Assembly (NCBI GenBank): GCA_037783545.1
Contig: JBBELK010001111.1
Location: 1 to 64,000 of the forward strand
Direction of reading: 5' to 3'
Length of the DNA: 64,000 nt
From: Henricia sp. BOLD:AAB3569
Taxonomy: Eukaryota > Echinodermata > Asteroidea > Spinulosida > Echinasteridae
Each line of letters opens with the position of its first letter. Within the stretch, counting starts at the first letter, position 1. Below are positions 24,701-36,700 of this stretch, piece by piece. The translations under genes and the position numbers were made by a program. Below the pieces are notes generated by a model. The model searched no databases. It was not told the DNA's origin and saw nothing but the letters and a program-made list of their open reading frames with translations.

Positions 24701-27700
24701 AAGAGGTTTTAGACCATTAGATTCAGTTATTGCTGGCTTAATCCCAGTTGTGTGGTAAAGTCAAACCTGTGTGGAAGGCCGCGCGCATTTCCGGAAGAAA
24801 ACAAATCGGAAGGGGCGTGGCTTCCTTGGGGGAGGGGGCAGGGCATGGGAGAGACGTAGAGACCACGAAGACTTCAACTTTTGGAAATGTGTCACTAAAA
24901 GTGGGAAATTTGACATTTGTGTTTCAATGAAGGGCACCGACGGCAGTTGAATAAAAAGTGCACGGCAATTTATTGTCGTGAAATAGTCATGATTTTGAGG
25001 GCATAGCGGCAATTAGACTGGTCCCCTGTCCTCATATTTACTCCCCCTTCGTCGTATATGAGGACAGGTACACGCCGCCATGTTTGGCATAAATATCCAG
25101 GAATACCTGGAGGTTTATGCAAATTAACGGGGCTGTGTCACAGTTTGCGCAAGCCATTGTCTAAGCGGCAATGGCACAGGGCACCAACTGCAATTGCCGT
25201 CGGTTATTTCAAGGCCTGTGTACAGTATACAAACATCCTACTACAGTACATTACTCAACAAAATTGAAGGTTCTACCTTAATATGACTGTGTAAAAACCG
25301 ACTTGGGACCTAACAACTGTATAACTGTATGTGTGCAAATGGACTAACGCATGTCAAAATACAACATTTTGTTACTGACCAGGGGAACCGTTTCATCCGA
25401 CATGAACTCCACGTAGCCAATGCCTTTGGAGCGTCTGGAGTTGCGATCCGAGATGATTTTCACGTCGCGCACCTGTCAAAATAAAAGTAATGTAGAATCA
25501 AGGACACTCAATTACATTGGAAACTGTCAAAAATAGCATTATCTCCATGCGTGATTAAAGATGACTGTTCGATTTTAGGGCGATTTGAGCATCAACAGTT
25601 TTTTCTAAAAGTTAAATTGTTATTTTTCTAGAATAGACAAAGTTATCAGCTTTCATTTGGTACCAAGAACGTAAAAATCCGTCAAGGATTAATGCCACCC
25701 AATTAAAAACAAGAAATAGTAAAAGACAGGCCCTGTCTTTGATTTGACAGGGTTATGACATAAATGTATGTGTGTACGAGCGTGTAGTACACTATACGAA
25801 CCAGCAGACAAAAGAGGTCCGCATAAACCAGGTAGCACCGTAACTGTGTGGACTTGCACAAGTTCGCAGACGTCTTAGCATTTGAAAAAGGATAAGGGGA
25901 GGGGGAGGGGGATTCAAAAAAAGGTATAAGGTGTGCAGGGCTTGCCCTTAACTTTTTCTGAGAGTAGCCCACTGGGCTAGTAAATTGTGTTTTTTACTAG
26001 CCCGCAGAAATTTTTACTAGCCCATGAAATGTTTGAAAAAAAACAAAAAAACAAAGCATTAAAATATTGACTAGCACTGTCTACTGAAAAAGTTGATTTT
26101 TGTTCATCCCCCCATGGCTACAAATCACTGTCGCTGGTAGTGGAGTCGGGGTGTTCTTCCTCCTCTTCTTCAGTCCTTCATTTTTAAAAAAGTCAGGAGA
26201 GCCCTAAATTGCTCTTCTGAGATAATCGAGGAGAGCTAATAGCTCTGCTAATAAAAAAAACAGTTCCTTAAAATCTTTGAAAACACACTGTATACATGGA
26301 CTTTTGGGGAAAAATCAAATGTTTAGCCTGTTTGGGCCGAGTCAGTCTGGGGCCGAGTTTGTACACAAGGCAATGGGGGCCGAGTTGGTCTGGGGCCGAG
26401 TTTGTACACAAGGCAATTGGGGCCGAGTTGGTCTGGGGCCGAGTTTGTACACAAGGCAATTGGGGCCGAGTCAGTCTGGGTACGAGTTTGTACACAAGGC
26501 AATTGGGGCCGAGTCAGTCTGGGGCCGAGTTTGTACACAAGGCAATGGGGGCCAAGTTGGTCTGGGGCCGAGTTTGGGGCCGAGCCAGTCTGGGGCCGCA
26601 GTCGGATACCAGATGCATGTATGTCTATGCACGTATATTGCACACAAGCTGTGTTGGACACAATGCTAGCAGACCCAAGCTAGCTGTGGCCGTGTGTTGC
26701 ACGTGGAAAAATGCAATGCGCAATCGTCGTTTGCATGCCGCAAAAGGTAAAGCTTTGAAGAGTTCGTTTTATTTTCAATAATCACATCTGGAAAACAAGG
26801 AACGTGCACATGTTTTAAGTAGCCCGCCGGGCAAGTTGAAAAGTGGATTTTACTTGCCCGCAGCAGTTTTTACTAGACAATGTACGCCGGGCTAGCGTTA
26901 AGGTCGAGCCCTGGGTGTGTAACGATGCCCTTAAATGAATTGTAAAGTTAGGGCGAAATCCTGCGTTTCGTTTTTGAGAGGAAAAAAGTATTTTCAGCCA
27001 AATTTCCTACAGTGCACGAGTACAAAAAGAAGTCCGCATAGTGTATGTGGTAACGGTCTGTGTGCGCGTACGTGTGTACATTGTACACATACTATGTACA
27101 TATGAGCGTACGCACAAATGTACATGTGAAACCCGTTTCAAGAAAAAGGCTTGTATCTCCAATTCCCGACGTCGGAAATTTAAGTCTTGTTTTTTTTTTT
27201 CGTTACAGAGACACGTAAGCTTTCTAAATTCGTTCGCTTGTGTAAATTAATTTTTTAATCCTTTTACCCAAACACGGACAGTGCAACTTTAAGAACGCGT
27301 ATGATAAAAATCAAACTGTGTATAAGCCAGCTAAGTGCCTCATCTACATTCCTAAAAAACAATGAAAACTGCGTCCAAGCTTGCAGGTCCTGTATACAAG
27401 GCTTTAATGCCAAAAGTAAGAAGATTGAAATCAGTTTGTAACAGCTATAAGACGTTACCTTTCCTACAGAAGAGAAGAACTCTTCCAGGTCCTTGGCTCG
27501 GACTCGTTGAGACAACTGCATGACAAACACTGTACGAGCATCTCGTGTTTCTGGCGGTGGCTCAATATCCTTCTTCCTGCTACAGGATAAAAAAATACCA
27601 CACGGTAAAAACAAGGCTATGAAGATTCTTTGTAACTAGACCAACAAAATGCAGGGTTTCATACAATCTTTTGGCCCAAAATTACTACGGGAATAAAGGT

Positions 27701-30700
27701 GTGGGTGGCTTGACTTTATGGGTAGAGAGTTTGGGCGGTCTGTTCTTGACACAGGTATTAAAGTGCAATCTTGGACAAAATAGCTTGGGACACCCCGGCT
27801 AAACCCCGTGCAACCCGAGCTCAATGTTGGGTAGCTGGGGTGCGCGCCACCGTAATCTGCAGCAGTCAGCGTCAACATTAAACGGAAAAGCAGGGGTACA
27901 CACTTCAACTGTCCCAACTATTTTGTCCAGGATTGTAGTTCACCGTGGATAGGTGGCGTGTGATCCTGTCCCGAGTAGTGTTCTTAATTCGTGTTCCCAT
28001 CGTTCGGGCGCAAGAACATTGTTCGCGCATCAAGAACAGACCGCCTGAACTCACCCAAACTGTATGTTTAAGACAAGGCTAGGGGACCTGAATGTTGGCA
28101 ATGGCCCAAGCCATTATCAGCATCCAGGTCCCAAGCCGCTAAAAAATGGATACACCTCGCAGTAAAACTTCTTGAAATTCTCCAAAAGTAAACTTTATCT
28201 TTCCCCATTTTGTGCATTATTTAAAGCCCCAATACATCATTTGCAGTTTATACCCAAAATGTTACTTCACGAGTTGACAAGAAAAACAAATTAAAGCATT
28301 GATAGTAATGGTAACAAACATGATTTTCTTTCCGTGTTAAGTGGTATCTTTGTGGGAGAAATTGCCAACAAAAATGCAGACAACTTTTTTACCATTCATT
28401 TATACACAAAAACCATGCATAGTATTACTGCATCTATGTGGCTGACATTTCTACAAGGCAGTTTATCAACATTATTATTTAATTATGTAATGCTGTTTTT
28501 CAATCATGTAATCTGTCTTTAAAGTGCTGGGGTGTCGGGATGATTTTGCTTTTTTAGACGTCTCACGAAGGAGGGTAACTTTACGGCTGTGCATGCGTGT
28601 ACGTAATATACATGCGCTGAAACTGGCTAGTTAACAGGGAACCATTTAAAACATACCGTACCAGATCACTTGTGTGATGTGACCTTCGCCAATACAAATG
28701 CGTGAACTGTCTAAGGTACCTATTGTTTAGAAATTAAATTTAGCTTGCACATTTATTCCACAAGCTCAAAATAGATATTTAGAGGTACTTACCCAGGACT
28801 TGAACTTCTCTTGCCGTAACGATCGCGACTGCGCGAACGACTCCGTCTCCAATGGAAGGGATCTCTGTTGGGACTACCACGTTCTTTGCTTCGACTTCGC
28901 CGGCCTCGACGAGGGGGGCTAGGGGGGTTCCTAGAAGAATTTATGAATAGTGTTATTTTTTTCGAAATATGAATGTGGGCTTATTTTCATAAAGTGTTTT
29001 GAATACACATCAGTGTGGTAGTACGATAATGATGGCACTGTCCAATCCATTGACTTGAACATGAAAATCTACAGGTTTTACAGTTTTATACAATTTACGA
29101 CAGGGCATACCAACCAAGTTGGTCTCACAGGGGTCTAAATTAACACTGGTCCTGTGGTCAGAGACCAGTGAAAAATCAGAAGGACCAATAGATCTCTCAA
29201 GACGCTGGTCCGATGGACCAGTGAAAACATTTCATGACTCATGGAAACATTCTCTGATGCATAATCCACAGAAAACATTTATTACTCAATACTCAACACA
29301 AATCTGCCACGTTTTATAAGTTTGTAGTGACCGACAGCTCCGCTCTCCAGCAAAATCCCATTCATTTGTACACGATCAAAATTAGCGCTCCAGTGCGATG
29401 TACTAGAATTCTGCCTCATCATGCACTGCACACAGGGGATTGTGGGAGAACCGTAAAAACACATATCTTTCATTCTTCTAACCTTCCATATCGTCCTATT
29501 CCTCGTCCTCTGTCCCTGCCCCGATCCCGATTTCTGAAGCTGTCAAACCGTGGCCGTTCCCTACTCCGGCTGCGCCGTCTCCTCGCATCAGGGCTGCGAC
29601 TGCGACGCTTGCTGCTGCTGCTGCTGGACTTCTTAACACTGCTACGCCTTTCCTTGGAGGGACTAGCGCTACGGCTACGACTTCTGTGTCTGGATGGAGC
29701 ATTAGGGGTTAAGCGTTAGGAAGCCATTTATGATCACGAATGTACTAAACGAAATCTCACAACACATGGGCACCTACATGTGTCCAACACTGGTTCACAA
29801 TGAGCATGTTTCCCCCCAGGTTTTTGTCATTGTCTGGGGTTTTAGCCGTCGCAGTGAAAATGTTATCAGAGCAATTGGCAGAAAAAAACTTGTTTAGCAC
29901 TTTACAAAATAAATGAGTGCTGATAGAAATCTACATGTAGCTAAAAATTCACAATTATTAAAAATTTCAACCCTCAATTTATCTCCATCATGTCCCGAGA
30001 ATCTAAACAATTAACTTTCTTGGGGAAGGGGTGGGAGGTGAGGGGAGAGCATTTTGTACCTTTTGCAGTATCTGCAGTTTCTGCACAAGTCGAAAGGGAC
30101 AATCCGTTTCTTTGTACACTTTAACACTTGTAATAGTCAGCAGCACATATTTTAACAGGTACTTAACAGTGCATGATGATAGTTTGTCTAAAAATCCAAT
30201 CAGATTGCTTCAGTAAAACGAAAAATGGTCTAGATCTTAAATTTTGGACACTACTTTTTAAAACATGACCCTATATGAAACATCCTAATGGCAATAGAGC
30301 ACTAAAGTGAAAACGTCACCCTTTGTGTGTTGCCATGGTTTTTTGGGTCTACACTAAAACCAGTGAACTGTTTCCGTACGCTTTAGCAATGGACGTTTCA
30401 GATTACCAGCGAATGTTTAGACCCAATTACCATGGCAACTGACGTCACACTTTAGTAGTCTATGCATAGTTCCGAGATTGCCCAGTTAACCCCGCCCCTT
30501 AGATATTGTTGCTATGTGCTCACAAGCCATCGCAAAAAAATGGCGACACAAACGTACAAAGCAACGGGACTCGGCATGGAAAGCACAGATTCATTGGAGA
30601 AAACTCAAAGGTATTTATGTTTTAGGGTCGACAGTTACCGTAGCACACACTGAGCGAAGGGCTAGTAATGCAGGGATGACACATTCATAAAAATGCGCTT

Positions 30701-33700
30701 TCCTACCTTTGAACAGCGAATCGCCCGACATTGAAACCAAAATTCACCCGGTCACTGGCGCATACAACATACAAACTGTATGGGCAGAAAATCGCGTGAT
30801 CGTTGTGATGATTGCATCACTTTGATCTATGTGGGCGCCGTCTGCTAGCTCTGTTGTGATTGGTCGGCGGGTTCGGTTGATTGACAGGTCGGAACTATGC
30901 ATTAGGTCACCACATTCTTATTCTCACACTAGTCACACTTTCACGTCTGCTTACTCCGCGGCAAGCATAACCACACCCATTTTAAACACATAAAACTGCT
31001 TCAGATATGAGTTTTCATGTTGGTCTTAAAACCCCTGACGAGGTTTCAGACCGCCGCAGCAGAGGGTTGCGGGCCAGTCAGAGCATGTCCAGTACCCTTT
31101 ATGAAGACGTCCAACACTGGTTCTGATGTAAGTGGATACTGCTGATCACACGCCATTGGGCTAAGTCACTTTTAATCTGCGACAACAAACATGTAGCCCA
31201 GGTCAGATGTGTTGTGTTGGTAGAAATTACACAATGAAATTTTACAAGTACGCAAAGATAGCCTTGCTAAGCCATAGCTGCTGTGGAAATCTCTGGATCA
31301 ATTTTTTTTTTTTTGTTTTTTTTTTACTGTACACGGAACGACACAAATTTTGTAGCAAGATACAAAACGATTGTAGACACCAATAAGCACTTACCTTTTT
31401 GCAATTTATTTAAATCCAAAATGGCAGTTCACATCAATGAACTGCCACGTTAAAGATAGTATACATGATTGGTAAACTGTTACAAATAGTTTTATCCCCC
31501 TGTGTGATTGAAGATATGCATGATTAAAACCAACCTGAGCAAAAACCAGCTCCTTACTTTGTCTAACTTTTGAGAAAAAGGGTTTACAGTCATTTCGTCC
31601 TAAAACCACTTCGCCCTGAACCACGGCCTGTGCACAAAGTGGATTTTGGGCGACGTGCCATTTGGGCGATGTAGTGTTTGGACGAAGTAATTTTGGGCGA
31701 AATGACACTCGGGCGAAGTGGTTTGGGGCGAAATGGCACTTGGGCGAATTGAATTTTCGTCTCATGAGACGAAAACTAATTGTTTTACTCATTTCTCAAA
31801 GACTATAGCACTTCAGACAGAACCATTTCAGGGGAAGTTTTCTACGGTCATGTTTATATTGTGTAAGTAAGGCAAAAATCTGTGAACATTTCTGATTTTC
31901 GAGATTACCAATGATGTATACTGCCTTTAAATTTTGAGCCATGCAACTTGAAACAATTCAATCTGTTACAGCATTGGTATCCTTATGTGCAATTCATGAA
32001 TACATGTACTCCTACATTACCCCACAAGCACCATACAGTCACAGCTTAGCAAGGCATCAACACAGACAACATTACGTGGCTACTCACCGTTTGGAGGACA
32101 ATTCCTTCTTCTCTGTTTCGCCATTTTTGCCGGACGCCTCTCCCTAAGATCATTCCAAAATACAACAGCATTATGGGATGCAACCAGCCGACAGCAGAAT
32201 TGGTTGAGTTGGGTCGTTTTAGGAATTGGGGGGAAGCAAGAGTGGACACAAATGGAGGAGGGAAAAGAAAGAATTACAAAAAATGAATCAAAATAGTACG
32301 AGCACAAATGTCATTAGCCACATATTTCATTTTCCGGTTTTTGGGCAGACATTTTGTGAATCCGGAAAGACTCAACTTATCCAGACGTTTCTTATCCAAT
32401 TTTGTTTTTTTGTTTCACCATGCAACATGTACTACATGTAGTGAATGGACCAATACGTAATTGCTAACAGGTCTAGCCATTAGCAACTTACCGTTCAATA
32501 AAGCCATGCCATTCATCACTTGAATGTTATCAATCTAAAACAGTAAAATGAAAACTTTGAGGACATGGGACAAGGGCCGTTTGTTTGTAATGCTGGTTTT
32601 GGGGAAAATATTTTGTTTTTGTATGACAAACTTATTCAAAATTACATGCACTTTGAGCACTTGCTTTGTCCAGAACCATGTTATTTTCAACTGAACGAAA
32701 ATTCAGAAAAATTGTGTTAACCCTTTGATCGTCATTTTTTCTAATGCATGGAGTTATGGAACAAATTTGTAGTTTGATGGTTGAGAAATTAAAGCCCCGT
32801 TACATCATTTGCAGTGACCCAAGAGTTGACAAGAAAAGTCCGTCTAAAATGTTGACAGCAATGGTAACAAACACCACATGATTTTTCCTGTGCAAAATGG
32901 TACCTTTGTGGGACAAATTGCCAACTGAAGGTGCTTTTTTTTTTAAAACAAAAATCATTTGCAAGCTTTTTTTGCTATTCATTCAACACAAAAACCATGC
33001 ATGGATTTTATGGTTTTCTGCAACTTGTATCACTGCATCTACGATGAGGTTGAAATTTCTACAAGGCAATTTATTAACATTCTTTAGCTTTAATATGCAG
33101 ACTCCCGAATTTTCCGCTTTGTTTTTGCTCGATTTCGTTTTTTAAATTACAAATTCTGTTTTTGCAGGTGTAAATTTTTGCCAAATTCTGTGAAAACAAC
33201 GGTGGTATAAAACTACAAAAAAACACATGTCTGCTATGTTCAACTTATTCTGGTTTATTAAAAACCAAGAATTTAATAACACATTACCAACACTGCCATT
33301 CTAGTTTTCGAAAACACCATTGCTGTGCCTCTGATCAAACGATTGTGTTTATGTGACACAAACTTCATCACTGGTATCCGGTCCTACGACGAGTTGCAAC
33401 ACTGGAGACTGGCAACGGAGTATCGTCCAACTCCATGTACGTCATGCACCTAGCGCCCAAGCCTGCAGCACGAGCGCTATTATTGCGTGTGCATAGGCAG
33501 TGCAGTAGTAAAGCACAGGAGGTTGAGGCTACGCTGCAGGAACACTTCTTTTGGTAATTTGAACAGCTGTTTTTTGCAAATCAGATTGATTATTGTTCTG
33601 GGAAGGGTTCCCAATGACTGAATTTGAAATGATTTTGGAAGAAAATTTTAATTATTTTCTTTACTTCCGTTTTATTTCCCCGATTCCGTGTTTTAAACCA

Positions 33701-36700
33701 AATTCCATTTTTCCGTCAGTGTTCTCCGTTAATGCAGAAAATTCGGGAGTCTGAATACATGTATGTACCGGTACTGCTGTTGTTCCTGGAATTCGTAAAA
33801 ATATTCATCTGCAAGTGATATAATGGGCCTTTAAGAAGCATGTGAAAGTGGGGCTGGTTTTATTAGAGAGGTTTCGCACCGTCACGAATACCGGTACGGA
33901 TACGTCATGACTTTATGCGCTTCGTATGACGCGTATAACTTAAGTACACATGTTTTCATACGCGTTGACTACGGTTATCAGCCTTCATATATACATGTAC
34001 GCGTGGCATAAAAAACGGATACCGGTTATGCAGATTTTTCGCTTTGTCTGTGATGGATTAATAAGTTGTATGCAATTTGTTTATTTTGATGTATAATCCG
34101 TGAATATAGATCAAATTTAATGTGTGATGCCCACGTGAAAGCGAGGAAAATCTGTTGAAAACAAAGCCAAGCGCAGAGAAGATTTAGCAGATACACGTAC
34201 ATTCACACAGTGCAAAACCCCGTTCAGTGAGCGCATCGACGTGAACGGTTACCGTTATCATATCCGTATTCGTCACCTTGCGAAACCTCTGTATTATCTC
34301 CAAGTATGGCCTTTTCCTTTTGTGAATAATGTTCTGTACTTATATGATCACCCAAAACTTCATAAAAAAACATCAGTATGAATTTACTAAGAAAAAAACA
34401 ATCCACTTCCAGTTTAGCCTAAAAATGTTATTCAAATATGGAGTTGTGTCGGCAATGGGGTCAGGGTTAATGGGGTCAAGTAAAGACAATTGTGTAAAGA
34501 TGCAGATGGAGGGCTCGATGACGTAGCTGAATGAGCGCCCAGTTTCTCCAAGACCCGTTCACCAGGATGATTTTTCACAAGGCCTATGGCAAGAGGGATG
34601 GGAGATCTTTTTAGTCAAACTGCCAAAAGACTGGGTTCTTTGCATGACCTTTTAATATTAAAACCTACGCTGGTTTTAGAGATTCTACTAAAGACCAGCT
34701 TTATTTAACACCTCAAAACTGGCCTTTTCACATTTTACCACACTGGACTGGTTATACCTACATGTATGTAGCATAAACTGTACATGTACACATTTTACAA
34801 GGGACTACAAATAGAAAACCACTAAGGGCGGGTTCACACTGCACTATTTTCCTCCGTCAGACGTACCGGTACGAAAAATTGACTTACGTATGTTATTGGT
34901 CCGTTTTCAATGTAAACCGTCTCAAAGATCAGCTTTATTCAAGTACCAGTAGGTCGAGTAGAAAAATCAACATATCCAAACATTTCATGCGTCAAATAGA
35001 CCGATCCAGTAAGCTCCGCCCATTTTGGAATTGACCAATCACAGCCTTAGGTTCAGGTAGCCAAAAAGTAGATCGCCATTTTGGCTACCCGAGTCCTTAA
35101 ATTTGTTGTGCACAGAGCTCTGGCAAATGCAGCACGAGTGACGCAAAAACACCATAAACATCATTTTTATCAGCGCAGAGGACCCTAGCCGGTTTAAAAC
35201 GGATTGTATAAGACTATTCAAACCTACTTTTAATCCCTTCATAAATGTGTTTTTGTATAAATCGGTAAAACTCACCAAAATTAGCTTGTCGTTTTGCTAT
35301 GTTGTGCATTCACTGCGTTCTACATGTAGAGATGTGTGTCGAGATGTTTTTGTTCGATCGCGCGCGTTACGCGTAATGCAGGCGTGTTGTACGTGTATGC
35401 ACACGACCGGATACTTAAGTGCACATTTTGCTTTCGAGCATGCAGTTTCTGTGTGCGTGTTTCAATAGGCAGAGCCTACTAATTCGGTCTATTGACAGAT
35501 CACGGAAGGGTTGATCCAAGGTCTACTTGTCTGTTGATTTTTCATCCGTCACGTCCATTGTACGTACAACATCGCGATCAAAATACATCTACCACAGGAT
35601 GATTTACTATAGTTGTTTGTTGGGAAAAAGCCTGTGGTGTGCGAATCCAGGCAGCTGGATTGCCGAGCTAGCTTTGCTCGCAGAAGGCACGGATGAAAAT
35701 GGCGCGATGCTCGATTTCCTGTTTTTTTGTTCAGCTCCATATTCGGTTGGATGCGTCGATAGTGTGAACCACTAGTGAAGACGTACGTAACGGAAAGAAT
35801 CTGGAACAAATTCAACTCATCCGTTTTGACGTGTGGCTACGCGACGGACGGACGCACAATGGATGTAACGTACATCAGACGGACGAAAATAGGGCAGTGT
35901 GAACCCGCCCTTAGGTAAAATGTTAAAAATGACCGAATTCTTCTAATTTCAAAGTAGAGAGAAAACGTACAGCATGTGATCGTGTTCTCCACAGCAACTC
36001 TTAGCAGGGCAGCCAGACTTTTAAAATTTTGCACAAATGTTTATGCCGTTCTTTTTACGGTAATTATGATCATGATTCTTGTTTTACAGACTAAATTGGT
36101 CTCATGCAGAGGGCCAGAAATTTCACCCGTGGAGAACAATGGGTGCACATACTGTATGCATGTACACGTACCAGTACCCGTTACAATTTTATTGATAAAC
36201 ATACATGTACATGTACCAGTATTCCACAAACCTATCACACAATACCTGAAACTGTAAAGGCGTCACTGGGCATGTAGCACCGACTGAGGTCTGTGATTTT
36301 CTTCCTTTTCTATTCCTGTATTAAGTACTTGTACAATTTTTATTTTTTATTTGTTTATTTGACCTCGAGTTAAATGTTTCTGGAAATTGTGTTTAATACT
36401 AATTTACCATTTCATTTCTGGCAATTGTGTATGTGCTCAACAGGCAGTGTTGTAGACCAGACCTTTCAAGTAATTAAGTACTGTAATGATGAAGAAACTA
36501 AGTCCAATTTGTTGTGTTTTGGAAACATTAATACTACACGTACGTGGGTCTTTGCACAGTAAAGGGGGCATTTTGGCAACACAGACAATATTTTTGAGGA
36601 ACTACCTTTGTCTGGTGTCAAAATAAAAGAAATGAGTTTGTCATTCTGAAGAGATAACTTAGGCCCAAAAAGGGTTACAAATAGTTTAACAACATGCCTC

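Noticed and set aside
26277-26781. Overlapping ORFs of 93-161 aa rich in GAESVWGRVCTQG-like repeats
   Set aside because: They are produced by the 43-bp minisatellite read in three frames and on both strands; there is no initiation context or conservation argument.
29496-29719. ORFs on both strands over 29496-29719
   Set aside because: They are out-of-frame readings of the RBM39 RS-domain exon; only the RS frame joins its neighbours correctly.
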